From NCBI RefSeq assembly GCF_003285265.1, contig NZ_CP030239.1, positions 2,277,501 to 2,341,500 of the forward strand: DNA of 64,000 bases, written 5' to 3'. The notes beneath the pieces were generated by a model that had not been told where the DNA came from, made no database searches, and worked only from the letters and a program-made list of their open reading frames with translations. Below, piece by piece: positions 52,089 through 63,301 of this stretch. The translations under genes and the position numbers were made by a program. Numbering within the stretch: position 1 is the stretch's first letter; every line of letters begins with the position of its first letter. This DNA comes from Paracoccus mutanolyticus. GTDB taxonomy: Bacteria > Pseudomonadota > Alphaproteobacteria > Rhodobacterales > Rhodobacteraceae.

Positions 52089-53500
52089 TCAAGGACCATG
52101 CGCGCCCTTTCGGCGATCATCATCACGGGGGCGTTGGTGTTCCCGCTGGTGATCGCCGGCATGACCGAGGCGTCGGCGATGCGCAGCCGCCCCAGCGCCC
52201 GCAGCCGCAGCCGCGGATCGACCACCGCGCCGCCGTCCGCGCCCATGCGGCAGGTGCCGACGGGGTGAAAGATGGTCGTGCCGATGGCCCCCGCCGCCTT
52301 TTCCAGATCGGCACGTCGGCGGCCGGCCGGAACTCCTCAGAGATGCGTCTCGCGGCTCGGAGCGGGCGAACGCGGGCAGCCTTGTGCCAGCGATCACCAG
52401 ATCCGCGGTCGGTCTGGGTGGCCGTAGTGGCTCGGTCGCGCCTGCCTTCACGGCAATTGCCATCGATGACCGCGGCTTTCCGGCAGCAGCTGGCAGACCG
52501 ATTGCGGAAGGCCAAGAAGGTGACTGGCAACTTCGTCCGCTACCCGCACCACTCATGGCAGCGGACCCGGAAGTTGGTGCATGGCGAGGCCGCGCCGGGT
52601 GCGCAGGAAGCCGAAGACCGGCTGGCGCGCCATGGCCATGGGGCCCGACCGTTTCAGCAGGTATTCCAGCCCGATGGCCGCCTTGCCCATCAGACGCGAT
52701 GCCTTTTCGTTCAGCGTGGGCACGCCCCTACCTTGTATACCAGCCGAGCTGCAGATGGCCTGCCGGTTCCCGCCCACCCCCTCGGAGCGCGTCATGGACG
52801 ATCTGCAATGCCGTGGAAGCGCAGGCGCTGGCGTCACCGCCCCTGAGCTGCTCCGAGTCTACGCTGGTGCCTCCCGCTCGCTCGTGACCTTGTTGTCGTA
52901 GATCAACGCCTGGGTCGGGAACGGGATCTCGACCCCAGCATCATCGAAACTATCTTTGATCTGGCGCAGCAAGTCGTTGCGCAGACCCCACCAGTCCCCC
53001 GCATGGCGGATCGGCGGCCGCGGCCGCCGAAGAGCGGGCATGTATACGGATCGTATTGCCATCGAGCTCGATTTGATCGGCCGTAAAATCGGGGTGTAGG
53101 GGATGCCGATGGCCTTGGCGGCCTCGATCAACAATGCGCAAGATGCGGCGGCGCAGGCGCGGGTCGGAAACCTGCGGCGCCATGCGTGCCGCGCCCCTCG
53201 CCCTCGCCGCGCTGGAAGGTTCCAGTTCCTGAAACAGCGTGCTGTCCTCGCGCCAGGACCAGCCCCGCCGCCCATCTGCGCCCAGCGGCCGTCATCCTCG
53301 CGCTGGCCGCGGACATAGAGCAACCCGCTCAGCGACGGGATCCGCCCAGCACCTTGCCGCGCGGCCAGTGCAGGGAGCGGCCGTTCAGGCCGGGGTCGGG
53401 CGCGGCTCGTAGCACCACGTCGAAATCCGGGTTCTGCAGTACGGAAATAGCCGACCGGGACATGGATCCAGGGCTCGAGTCGCGGTTGCCGGCTTCCAGC
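52089..53500 (-). pseudogene. GMC-type choline-dehydrogenase-like oxidoreductase, patched
   Basis: Segments in natural order: RVTLLEAGNRDSSPW, WPRGKVLGGSSSLSGLLYVR, GQREDDGRWAQMG, SDPRLRRRI, AAKAIGIPYTP; then RGVPTLNEKASRLMGKAAIG, LEYLLKRSGPMAMA; and the C-terminal [33 protein letters not shown], the FAD-enzyme active-site His region. The middle is replaced by a mechanosensitive-channel piece and the start by a manganese-catalase start. Confidence 0.8.
52892..53005 (-). pseudogene. MscS-type channel C-terminal patch inside the GMC gene
   Basis: DWWGLRNDLLRQIKDSFDDA then GVEIPFPTQALIYDN is the cytoplasmic end of small mechanosensitive channels (IPFPQ motif). Confidence 0.8.
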
Positions 53501-53552
53501 AGGGTGACGCGGATCTCGCCTTCGACCCGCCGATGGCTTCGCGACCACGCAG

Positions 53553-53609
53553 CGGGTTCGGGGCGTCGACGCGAACGGGATATTGCAGCTTGTTGTCGGT
53601 ATAAAACAT
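53553..53609 (-). pseudogene. Manganese catalase start fragment
   Basis: GAGGA lies before the ATG, then MFYTDNKLQYPVRVDAPNP, the characteristic start of Mn-catalases. It switches after 19 codons. Confidence 0.8.
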
Positions 53610-53775
53610 CGGAAGTCCTCGGATGATCGTGGAGGGAAACCGGGCGGGGTTCCGACGGCAGGCTGAGCCGCGCTGCGGCGGCCGATCAGCCGGCGCGACG
53701 CGCACCAGCGCGGCGAAGACGATAGGCCAAGCCAGGACGGGCCGATGCATCGCGGCCAGCAGCTGCCGTCGCGGC

Positions 53776-53982
53776 ACGCGTGATGCGGTCCCAATAGCGC
53801 ACGACCGATTTGAAGGCATCGTTCGCGGTGATGGTCGGATCGCCGAAATGTTCGACCTGCTGCAGCACCGGATCGGGTAGACGATTCGCGAACGTGTCAC
53901 CCGCAATCAGCAACACCGGCAGGCGGTTTGCCATGGCGACGCCCGCCGTCGTCACCATGTTCAGCGCCCCCGGCCCGATGCG
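53776..53982 (-). pseudogene. iolD: IolD (trihydroxycyclohexanedione hydrolase) fragment
   Basis: [66 protein letters not shown] matches the ThDP-enzyme IolD of inositol breakdown. Confidence 0.87.
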
Positions 53983-54009
53983 AGGTCGCGGCCGCCCATC
54001 CGGCCCGAC

Positions 54010-54123
54010 AGCAAGGCCGAAGAACGGATGCAGACCACCTGCGATGGCGGCGCCGCAGACCGTCCACAGCGCGAAGGTCCGGTCCAGCCCGACGCATTTC
54101 GTCAGGTAGAGGATCGAGAGCAC
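54010..54123 (-). pseudogene. MHS-type MFS transporter fragment
   Basis: [20 protein letters not shown] then [15 protein letters not shown], helices of ShiA/KgtP-type symporters; fused in frame to the IolD fragment. Confidence 0.7.
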
Positions 54124-54262
54124 CGCGAAGACGTTGAAGAACACGCAGTCGAATAGCGCACGCCCATACCCGGCCCGACAGGGCGACGATGCGTTGCCGC
54201 ATAGGCATTGAAGGACTCGCCCCGGTCCTGGCAGCGATTGCGCTTTGGCATTCCTAAACTCC

Positions 54263-54412
54263 GGGCTTTCCCGACGGTCCGACCGAGACCGTATAGCCGA
54301 AGGCCAGGACGATCGAGGAAATGAACATCGGCACCAGCACCAGCACCTCGAGCAGGCGCTTGAAGCGGATGTCGGTGCGCGTCAGCAGCGCCAGACGCCG
54401 GAGCATGCCGCC
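54263..54412 (-). pseudogene. ABC transporter permease fragment (iron or polyamine type)
   Basis: [44 protein letters not shown]: a membrane pair of a binding-protein-dependent permease. Confidence 0.6.
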
Positions 54413-54544
54413 CAGCGGCAGGCGATCTGCGGATCGAGGCAAACCCGGCGCGGCTCAAGTTCATCACCTTTACGGCTTTCCCTTCGTTGCGTTCATGCCC
54501 TTCGCCACACGCCGGTCCAGAACAGGTCGGCGATAGGACGCCGG

Positions 54545-54680
54545 TCCGGCACAGGTCGGCATAGGGCAGCATCAGCGTCAGCGGCAGCGGCCCCAGCACC
54601 GAGATCCAGATGATGCGATGGCGCCCGATGCGGTCGCCGACGATGCCGCCGATCAGCGCCCCCGCCGCGCGCCACGAAAC
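54545..54680 (-). pseudogene. Fosmidomycin-resistance-type MFS fragment
   Basis: ALIGGIVGDRIGRHRIIWIS, VLGPLPLTLMLPYADL matches the Fsr branch of MFS (GDRIGRR loop). Confidence 0.7.
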
Positions 54681-54770
54681 CAGCAGGAAGATGGCACAGC
54701 AGCAGCACCGAAACGTCGGATCGTCCGCCGGAAAATACAGCTGGTTAAGACGTATCGGCGACGACGCCTA

Positions 54771-54956
54771 AAGCACCTTGTCGTCCGGGCAAGGTTGGGC
54801 TGCATCGAGGTTGGTCGTGACGACCTTCTTGACGCGACCACCCGATCGCCAATCCATGTTGGCACCAGTCGGTTGCACCGCCTGCACCCACCGTGCAGCG
54901 CGCTGTTCGCGTCGCAACTGGTGCCAAACCTTACGCGCGCCATATCGGCCTCTGCT
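54771..54956 (-). pseudogene. IS3-family orfB fragment
   Basis: SRGRYGARKVWHQLRREQRA then GRVKKVVTTNLDAAQPCPDD is the region before the integrase core of IS3-group transposases. No core or ends present. Confidence 0.75.
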
Positions 54957-55170
54957 GCCAAGCCGTGTCAAAGGCTTTTCGATAGCAAGAATGTCATTGG
55001 TAGAAAATGAAAACTGAATGTTGGGTGGTTTCGGATATCGTGATTGTCTCATAACACTCATAAGAATCATTGTCAAACCTCGGAGGGCCGACAGACGAGC
55101 ATTCATGACAAGCTGGCCTTGCAGGCCATAGCTGTCAGGTTCCCGTTGCTGATGGTCGTGACCATGCGGG

Positions 55171-55284
55171 GCGACTGCGCGCCTCTATGCCCGGTCGCTG
55201 TGCCGCAGGACGCAGGACCCCGACGACCTGGTTCAGGAAACGCTGCTGCGCGCCATCGAATTCGCGCGCAGCTATCAGCCGGGA
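55171..55284 (+). pseudogene. ECF sigma factor region 2 fragment
   Basis: ATARLYARSLCRRTQDPDDL, VQETLLRAIEFARSYQPG is the -10-recognition helix region of an extracytoplasmic-function sigma factor. Start and region 4 are missing. Confidence 0.8.
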
Positions 55285-56415
55285 CCGAAGCTGCCGCAGT
55301 TGATCCGCAGGGAGGCATTGCTGCTGTGCAGGACCTGCCGCAGCCAAAGATCGGTGGACATCGCCCAGCTCATCTCGCTGAAAGAGATGCCTGACTGCCG
55401 ATTCCCGCGGCGACGCGTTGCTCTACTCGACCGGGTCGAGACGTACTGGCCGCTGCGCATCCAGCTTCGAGTGGCTCGCGCGTCCACATCAGGCCACGAC
55501 AGGGCGGAAAGATGTGCCTGGCGTCCCAGTACAAGTGGTCCGCACCTGTGCGCGCCGAAAAGGTACGATCCCGCGCCATGACCGAACGGCACCAACCGCA
55601 CGAAAAACTCGCTCGGCTCCTGCAGGCTATGCGACGGCGTGTGCAGGCAGGTCAGCTCTCCGATCCGGTCGCCGTGCCGGAACCGTCCGGTGATCGAGGC
55701 GACGCGAGAGGTGAAGCTTTCATGCCCCAGAATGGGAGCGCCGAGCATGTCGGCAAGCATCGACGCCCCGGCAGGCGGCTGCCGAGGAACCGAGGCGCTG
55801 ATAGAACCTGCGCGGAAGAACGCTCGAAGCCAAGCATGAGATTAACATGGTGTCATCCGTCAAGTCCGTATATGGTCTATGAGCAGGCTGCCGTAGCTGT
55901 CCGATACCGCACGACGAACTCGAAATCATCGCGATGCTGCGCGCCCGGTTGTCTGCGACCTCGCCAAATGTGTGGCCTCGCCGAATGCAGGTGCAGCGGC
56001 GATCTTGAGTTTTTGTTCGTGTTCTTCAGCCATTCTTCCACTGCCGCCCGACGGCATCCAATACGCAAAAAGCCTCTGCCATCGCCCCCCGGTGGGGTGC
56101 AGAATGGAACAGAGGCTTGCCAGCCAGATATGTTGAGAAGGCGCCTGCCGGCCTGCCACCATGCAATAGTTTTTTTATGTTCTTTTTAGGCGCCGCACCT
56201 GTGCTTTTTTATGTCTCCGCAGGCCTGCGTTCGGACCATGAAGACCAGGGCGCCGGCGTAGGGCCGGAGCGGCGGTTTCGGAAAGCTCGGACATGAACCG
56301 CCTGATCCCGCCGGTTCATGGGAAGCGCTCGTGAGGCGCCAGAAGAATGCCGGCGCGGCGTCGCGCCAGTCGCGTCACCCGACCCGCGCTTCGGCCCCGG
56401 CCGGATGAGATCGCC
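55285..56415. other. Unassigned
   Basis: Minus strand 55640-55760 reads GAPILGHESFTSRVASITGR and FRHGDRIGELTCLHTPSHS, coherent but unplaced; 55300-55380 reads ISFSEMSWAMSTDLWLRQVL. The rest is AT-richer without genes. Confidence 0.35.
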
Positions 56416-56830
56416 GGGGAGCAGGCCCTCCTCAGCAGTTCCGAACCCGCGAATGGGTCGTGCAAAAGACCCAACTGGTGAACGCGTTGCGCGCCCATCT
56501 GCAGCGCAAGGGGTGATCGTGGCCGGGGGGGCGCCGATCTATCACACCGAGCAACAAGCAGCTCGACGATATGACGACAGCGCTTCCGCAGATCGCGCGT
56601 GAGGTCGGCGCCCTGTATCTGGACAGGATCGCCCGAACCTCTGGCGAGATCGAAACGCTGGAACAGCAAATCGACGAGCATGCCCGGGAGCACGAAACCC
56701 TCGACGCATGCGCACGGTTCCCGATGTTGGATCGGTTATTGCCATGGCCGTCGAGGCGTTTACTCCGGTGGAGGGCTTCGCGCGCTTCCGGGATCTGGCC
56801 ACGCACACGTGAGTACCAGAGGAAAAACGG
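56416..56830 (+). pseudogene. IS110-family transposase fragment
   Basis: RTREWVVQKTQLVNALRAHL, then PQIAREVGALYLDRIARTSG, EIETLEQQIDEHAREHETLD, VIAMAVEAFTPVEGFARFRD correspond to the middle and C-terminal parts of IS110/IS116/IS902 transposases. Frame changes and missing DEDD N-terminus. Confidence 0.8.
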
Positions 56831-56887
56831 ACAGTGACGGAAGCTACGGTCTGACGTCTGCTGGTCTCCAAGGACGAGGAGATCAGA

Positions 56888-58008
56888 ATGCGGAAACGCA
56901 GGAACCATGACGCTGGCTTCAAGGCGCGCGTGGCGCTGGAAGCCGTGATAGGCGGGGGTGAATCTTTGCTTCGTCATAGGGCTCATCCTTTGAGTGTTCT
57001 ACTCTCCGGTAAACCCGGGGCGGTTCAGGAAGAAGGCATTGCTCGGCGGTGCGGCGGACATCTTCGAGCGGGGCAGCCGAAGAAACGGTCCGGTCGTTGC
57101 ATGCCAAGATTGGAGAGCTGACCATCGCCAACGATTTTTTGTCACGAAAGCTCAAGCCGTGGACCGGAAAATGAAGCGGGATGATCGAGCGGGACCATCC
57201 TGCGCTGTCGATCGGGGCGCAGTGCCGTCTTCTGTCGATCTCGCGCTCGTCGTTCTGCCACGAGCCATTGGGTGAGACGGAGGTGAACCTGGCTCTGATG
57301 CAGTTGATCGACCGGCAGTTCCTGGATACACCCTTCTATGGCGTCCGGCAGATGACCTGGCATCTGCAGAACGAGGGTCACGGTGTGAACCAGAAGCGAA
57401 TCCGGCGGCTGATGCGGCTCATGCGCTTGATGCCGATCTACCAGAAACCCAACACCAGCAAGCCGAGAAAGGGCCACAAGACCTATTCCTACCTGTTAGG
57501 CGGGCTCGCGTCACCGCCCCGGTCAGGTCTGGTGCACCGACATCAGCGACATACCCATGCGCCGCGGCTTCCTGTATCTGGTGGCGATCATGGACTGGCA
57601 CAGCCGCAAGGTGCTCAGCTGGCGGCTGTCCAACACGCTAGAGGCCGACTTCTGCGTCGAGGCGTTGAATGAGGCCATCCACCCTGGCAGCCGGGATCAT
57701 CGACACTGAGATCCAAAAGGATGTGTTCACCGACGCATCGCTGATTGTGGCGATGGCGGATGCGATCCCGTTGAAGCGCGTTGGCACAGCAGACGAGGTG
57801 GCAGATTGCGCATTGTGGCTGTTCCCTGAAGTATGAATGCGTCTATCTGCACGCCTGGGAAACAGGATCGCAGGCCAAGGCCGCAATCAACCACTGGATC
57901 ACCTTCTATAACCATCGGAGGCCACACACCGCCCATGGCGGGCAGCCGCCCGCCGTGGTCTACTTCAACAGCATCGAAACCGATCAGCAGGCACAGGCAA
58001 TAGCTTAA
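56888..58008 (+). mobile_element. IS3-family element, orfA/orfB degenerate with a nested IS start
   Basis: orfA starts RKRRNHDAGFKARVALEAVI, then is interrupted at 56950-57020 by the reversed start of a different IS3-type orfA (MTKQRFTPAY on the minus strand, preceded by CACTCAAAGGATGAGCCC), and resumes GGAADIFERGSRRNGPVV, KIGELTIANDFLSRKL. orfB (from 57181, MIERDHPALSIGAQCRLLSI) is readable to PIYQKPNTSKPRKGHKTYSY and its end is in another frame (HWITFYNHRRPHTAHGGQPP). Non-functional. The right end is probably near 58018-58027. Confidence 0.85.
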
Positions 58009-58189
58009 ATAAGCCGGAAATCTGTCCAACCATTGGGGAGTAGCTCACGGATCCTCAGAAAGCTGAACATATTGTGTAGCATGACACGCACAATGCTCGG
58101 CATCGCCTGATATGGTTTCAGCCTGAGCATGAGTTCAATGGGCACGGCGGGTCCTCATTGGCCGATTGCATCCCACCTTGTCGGCCTTG

Positions 58190-58376
58190 CCGAGGGGCCC
58201 GGGATCAGCACCGAAGCGTCCCGGTCATAGACCGGCATCTGCAACACCTCGCTGATCTGCGCCGTGAAGGGCGTCAGGTTGGTGCATTCCAGCACGATGG
58301 CGCCCAGATCGGGATGCTTGGCTTTGAAGGCATCGGCCGTCTCCAGGATCTCGCGTTCCCAGACCTCATAGGGCAC
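58190..58376 (-). pseudogene. Asp/Glu racemase-family fragment
   Basis: ETADAFKAKHPDLGAIVLEC, TNLTPFTAQISEVLQMPVYD carries the second catalytic Cys (LECTN) of aspartate/glutamate/hydantoin racemases. Confidence 0.75.
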
Positions 58377-58637
58377 GGTTGGATCGACGCTGGACGAACT
58401 CGCTGTCCTCCAGGCCCTGTACTCCAGCGCACCGTCAGCATGGCCGAGATGCCGCCGATCCGAGTGATCTTCATGCCGAAGCCGTCAGCAAGCCGCTCGC
58501 CGATCGCGCGGGCGACGGTGCTCACGTCCTCGGTCACCTCGTCCAGATACAGCGGGTGGCACAGATGGGGCCGGATGTTGGCGATGGATCGCGCCAGGAA
58601 CCCGCAGGAGCCTGGATGCGCAGAACGCCATGGGTTC
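58377..58637 (-). other. Unassigned coherent segment
   Basis: NIRPHLCHPLYLDEVTEDVS, TVARAIGERLADGFGMKITR IGG reads well on the minus strand but has no family I can name; it may belong to the same parent as the racemase. Confidence 0.35.
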
Positions 58638-58790
58638 CAGTTGGAAGGTCGCGTCGAATCCGTATCGCGCCCCATGATCCGGGGCTGGGCGGTGGACACC
58701 TCGCGCCGCGGTCAGCCGGTACAACTTGAAGTCGTGCTGGATGGAAATGTCGTGGGTGAGACCATTGCCTGCATTCCGTCGGAAGAATAT
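58638..58790 (+). pseudogene. Surface-polysaccharide/glycosyltransferase-associated domain fragment
   Basis: QLEGRVESVSRPMIRGWAVD, TSRRGQPVQLEVVLDGNVVG, ETIACIPSEEY resembles the beta-sandwich GWA.D domain found in large glycosyltransferases and secreted proteins. Confidence 0.5.
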
Positions 58791-60763
58791 GTGGACCAGG
58801 GACGAATGATCTTTGAGCGAAAGCACACCGATGGAACATGCCATAGAGTTCCGCCGCCACGCAGCAGGTGCTCATGTAAGCCTAATCTCCTGTCGCCGAA
58901 GACAGGGCCGAGAACGGTCGGCGCTGGGGCGCCAGATCGACGGCGGCTTCCACCAGCGAGCGGGTGGGCGACAGGCGCGGAAAGGCGCCCGGCAAAGCCA
59001 GGTGATGGTCAAGGCCAGCAGGATGTTGGAGCACCTGGCACCGTCCGATTACCGGCAAAGATCCGGCAAGGACGGGCGGTGGCCCATCCACCTGCCGCGT
59101 TTCGACATTCAGCGCCGGAAAGATCTCTCGCCCCAGAACCGCCAGGTTGCGGGCCCGACGATGGTCTGGCGCGGCGCGTAGGCCCGCCAGTCCGCGGACC
59201 TGCAAGGCGCAGGCCGCCATCCTGGAATTGGCCCGACCATGCGCGCCGGCCTCCATCCCGAGCGCATTGTTGACCTGCACTCCGGGGTTGGGCAGGTCTC
59301 CTGACTGGCGGATCGCGGGGTTGTCCAGCGGAACGCCACCCCGGTAGACCGGGTTTTGCCGACACGACGCCAACCGTTCGAGAGGATCATGGACAAGCCC
59401 CCCGTGATCTGGAACATGTCGGTGCGAAGCAGCCCGGCGACGTGCATGGTGGTCATCCTCCTCCTGTGCCGGCCGCCAAACGCCGCGACCGGCCGCCAAC
59501 CTAGCGCGGAACGGGCGGGCTGACATCACCTTTGTTGCGGCGCACCGGCGAGACATGCCGGTCCAGTTCCCGCAAGCCCGGACCCGAGGCCGCAATGCCG
59601 CACTTCGCAAGCCGCAGCCCCGAGAGAGCGCGGGCGCGAACGGTAACGCTCGAGTTAGTCCCACCGCAGGTCTCTCCCCTGCGGGTGTCCGCTTCGAGGC
59701 GCTGAGGCATCTCGGGACGCGCGGCGTCGGCCTGCGCCCCGTCTGGTTCGGCCGGCAGCAGCAAGCGGGCCGCCAACGGGCTGCCGTCGGCAGATGAGGC
59801 AGCCGCGATCGCCATCGGCCCAACGGGTCCAGCAGCCAGCCGGGAACCGACTTCCACATCCCATGGGTTCCGTCGTGACCTGTGACGGTGCCAGTTTCCG
59901 GCATTGCCGGAAAAATGCGCGGTATCATCCCATACCTTTCCGACAGGGCGCCTTTGCAGGCAGGTTTCACGCCAGGACGGCCAAGCCAAGCCGAGGGAGG
60001 ACCCCGATGCTTCAGTTCGTCCGGTGTCTGTCCATTCCGAATCGTCAGTGGTGCCGGAACCGGCCAAGGACCATAACGGGCGCGGCCCGATTGGCCGTCA
60101 CTACCGCATATGGCGGCCGCTTCGGCCATCATGCCGTCGGTGTCGCCATGTCCGCGAACCATTCGTATCCAAGGGGATCAGGGCGTCGCCGTAGTTCACC
60201 TCGAAATACTTGTGGTGCTGGCATGGCCTGCGCGCTGGCCTCGACCAGCGTCCACCACCTCCTCGATTCGCCCTTGGGCGCGAGCTGCCCGACAGCCATC
60301 GCGATCGCCGTTGATGCCGAGATCGGAAAGCGGGCACGCCAATGGCCTGACTGCGCACAACCGGCGCGGGCCGCGCGGCTTGAGATCGGTCGCGGCCGAG
60401 AAGGCAGAAGAAGGCGCGATCGATGTGGCCGCCGACAAGATCTTTCGACTCGGCGGTGTATTGGCGTGCACGTAGTCGACCGTATAGCCCGAAAGCCGCG
60501 CGACGATGCTGGCACGGATCGTCCCCGACGAGGCCGCGCCTCGGAGCTTGGTCAACCGCTCCTCCTAGGTCGCCCTGCACGACTCGAACCTATCCTCAGG
60601 CAACCTTGACAGGAGACTCGCAGGCCGCGTTGAAATGGCCCATCAGGTTGACGACTTCCTCATCGCCCAGGTGCAGGGGCGTGACCTGCACGTTGCAACC
60701 GTTCGCCACCGCATATCCGTCGGCTTGGGACTGCGCCTGATCGAGCCGATCCCCGGTGCGGCC
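58791..60763. other. Unassigned, about 2 kb
   Basis: Minus-strand segments such as MTTMHVAGLLRTDMFQITGG, LSMILSNGW (59370-59456), NPGVQVNNALGMEAGAHGRA (59210-59290), KYFEVNYGDALIPLDTNGSR (60150-60215) and GCNVQVTPLHLGDEEVVNLM (60640-60700) look like real protein but I cannot identify them. No intact gene. Confidence 0.4.
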
Positions 60764-60935
60764 GGCTCGTCGCCACCCGCAACGGCGGCCCGCAAGCCAT
60801 CCTCGACCGCATCGGCCACGGGCTGGCGGTCGATCCCGCCCGGCCCCGCGCCATCGCCGCCGGCTGCGGCTGGTGCGCGACGCGGGCCTGTGGCGGCGGC
60901 TGTCGCAGAAGGCCGATGCGACGCTGCAGGTTCGG
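60764..60935 (+). pseudogene. Sucrose-phosphate-synthase-type glycosyltransferase fragment
   Basis: LVATRNGGPQAILDRIGHGL, AVDPARPRAIA, then in another frame RDAGLWRRLSQKADATL matches the C-terminal GT4 region (NGGP, GLLVDP). Confidence 0.65.
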
Positions 60936-60946
60936 CAGGACGACAA

Positions 60947-61186
60947 GCGATCGCATATCTCGAGGCTCCTGTCGGCAAAAGCGGCCTCGGCTTGGAAGGC
61001 CAGAAGCGCGACATTGCGATCTTCCTAGAGCGCTTCTCAGAGGAACCCTACGAGATCATTGCCGAGCACCAAGACGTCCAGACCGGCAAGGACGATGACC
61101 GCCCCCAACTGGCCGCCGCTCTCGCCCTGGTCCGTGCCACGCCCGGCGCTGAACTCCTCGTCTCGAAGCTCGACAGGCTAAGCCGA
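60947..61186 (+). pseudogene. Serine recombinase (resolvase) N-terminal fragment
   Basis: VGKSGLGLEGQKRDIAIFLE, DVQTGKDDDRPQLAAALALV, PGAELLVSKLDRLSR is a resolvase catalytic domain without the leading RVS-TxxQ nucleophile segment, which is replaced by the preceding glycosyltransferase piece. Confidence 0.87.
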
Positions 61187-61790
61187 CCGCGCGCAGGGGC
61201 GAGGCACCGGACATGCGGGCGCTCTGCTCAAGCTCGGGGTGAACCTGCATGATCCCGGAGCGACCAGCACGCCATAGGGCAGGAACTTCGCGATCATCGC
61301 CAGAAGCAAGGACATCGAGGTGAAGAACTCCTACTGGTCGGGCCAGTGGGTCATCCTCATGCGGTCGCCTGATTACCAGCAAGAAGTGCCATTGGTCAGC
61401 GTGCGGTCCAGCAGGCAATCGGACATGCGCCTGTTCAAATCCGCCAATGCGGTCCTGTCCTTCCTTTACCAATATGGCGTCGGCGCGCCTCACCTGCCCT
61501 TGCGACCATCGGAACGTCGCATCGGGATCATGCTTGACCCGCAGACACGTTGTTCGCGGATTCCGCCGCCGCGATCTCGTGCAACGAGCCGCCGGTCGAT
61601 GTCTTGCCACGTCAGACGCCCGTTTGACCTCGCCATAGGCCAGGAAGCAGCCGCGCTCGACCCCAAGCCCGGCAGGGCGCCGACCACGGTGCCGATACCC
61701 GTCGACTTCAGGATCGTCCCGAAAACCGAACGGTATTCGCGAAAGCTGAGCCGGTTGTCGGCGGGATTGGGCGAGATGCTGGGCCAGTCG
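61187..61790. other. Unassigned
   Basis: No recognisable gene. Confidence 0.35.
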
Positions 61791-61950
61791 TCTCGACGAT
61801 CTGGGGCTGGCGTTCACCCAGATCACCTCGGGCATGGGAGGTGCGGGCGAGAAGGGCCTTGCCTGCCTGAAGGGGCGCGAATCCGAATTCCGGGCCGGTT
61901 TCGACCGGGCGCTGGATTACGCGCAGGCCATCGGCTGCAGGACGCAAGCC
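61791..61950 (+). pseudogene. Hydroxypyruvate-isomerase-like fragment
   Basis: LDDLGLAFTQITSG...GEKGLACLKGRESEFRAGFD, RALDYAQAIGCR resembles the Hyi/xylose-isomerase-like TIM barrel. Confidence 0.65.
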
Positions 61951-62148
61951 CCCAAGGCACCGATTCCCCGGATCGAACCGACCACCGTGAAGGCAAAGAC
62001 CAGCAGCCAACGCTTCTTCGGATGCGGACCTCGCCTCGGGGATCCCAGCGAATCGGCGCAGCCACGGTGATCAGCAGCAGATGTCGCAAGAACCTGCCGG
62101 TCACCGAGGCTTACGGCGCCTGGCACAGCGCCTTGCCCGCCTGGCCGC

Positions 62149-62280
62149 CCGCGCCAGCGCGTGCCCGTCGACCGACGTCACGAAGGTCGCCGCCGCACCG
62201 GGCGTGTTGATCAGGATCGAGGTCGTCGAGCCGCCGAACATCGCGCCGAAGTAGACCGCCAGCAGGATGAAAGCCCGCGG
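62149..62280 (-). pseudogene. TctA tricarboxylate transporter large subunit fragment
   Basis: AFILLAVYFGAMFGGSTTSI, LINTPGAAATFVTSVDGHAL contains the signature GGS-TSILINTPG of TctA. Confidence 0.87.
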
Positions 62281-62481
62281 CCGGTTCGACCTGGAAGGTC
62301 GCGGGCAGCATGATCGGCAGCCCGAATGCAGAACGGGTGCAGTCCGACAGCACAGCAACTGCCCATGCAACGCAGTTCACTGAACCATCCGACGACGTTT
62401 CTGCCACCCGCCCGTCGCAATCCAACGGACTGTTCGTCGGCAGGGCAGCCGCGCGGCCCGGTGGATCCGCATAGACCCGGA
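62281..62481. other. Unassigned
   Basis: NCVAWAVAVLSDCTRSAFGL on the minus strand, unplaced. Confidence 0.3.
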
Positions 62482-62685
62482 TCAGTCCGCAGGCATCTCG
62501 TAGATCTCGGAGATCAGCGGCCAGCGATAGCGCGAGAAAATGGCGCTTTGCACCAGCATCACCACGGCCATGTAGCTCAGCACATAGGACATCGCCTCCT
62601 GGAAGGTGGTGACGACGATCTCGACCCCGAAGAACAGATAGGTCAGCGGTGCCAGGATATAGACCAGCCGGATCAACGGCAAGGC
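62482..62685 (-). pseudogene. Cellulose-synthase-type glycosyltransferase fragment
   Basis: LIRLVYILAPLTYLFFGVEI, VVTTFQEAMSYVLSYMAVVM, LVQSAIFSRYRWPLISEIYE resembles the membrane region after the catalytic domain of BcsA-like synthases. Confidence 0.65.
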
Positions 62686-62782
62686 CGTCGGTAATGATCA
62701 TAGCCTGCGGGCGAAATGCGCGATGATCTGCGGGTCAACCCCGACGCGGAAAACGCGGAGGACCCCGCCACGACACGCGGCT

Positions 62783-62857
62783 GTCCAGGGGCACGATGTA
62801 ATCCTCGTGCACGCGGGCCGGGCCTCGGGTCAGGATCAGGATCCGGCGGCCGATCAG
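62783..62857 (-). pseudogene. TauB/SsuB-type ABC ATPase fragment
   Basis: RRILILTRGPARVHEDYIVP is the end segment after the H-loop in nitrate/sulfonate ABC ATPases. Confidence 0.5.
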
Positions 62858-63301
62858 ACCGGCCCGCATCGAGTCGACAAACGCCGGTTCATGGCTGCCT
62901 CCGCGACAGCCCGTTCCAGCCCTCCGCCCGGTCAGCGATCGCCGGCCGGGCGTCCTCGGCATCCACCCCGGGCAGTGCGTTCGCGATGGCAATGGCCTGG
63001 TTCAGCAGGGCCGCCGGTTTACCACTGCGCCGTCTTATTACCCGCAAGATACGGCGAACATTCCGGAAGACGGATATCAAAACAACCGCAAAAGATTTAT
63101 CTCATATGAGGGGCGATCCGCTGACGATGAACAGCAAGCAACATATCATCTTGCGGAGAAAATCGGACAGCTCTTCTTCGAAGACATTCCGGACTCGCAC
63201 CGCACGCAGCCAGCGACCAGCGCGATGATTGCCAGCCTGGAAGCGGAGCTGGGACAAGCTGTACCTGCGGACTAGGCGGCGTGTGACCGAGGCCCGAGCT
63301 G
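62858..63301. other. Unassigned
   Basis: No recognisable gene; an AT-richer part around 63050-63170 could be an old intergenic region. Confidence 0.35.

Noticed and set aside
58882..60162. 426-codon minus-strand frame
   Set aside because: Arg/Pro-rich composition over most of its length; only short segments in various frames look like protein, so no single gene is called.
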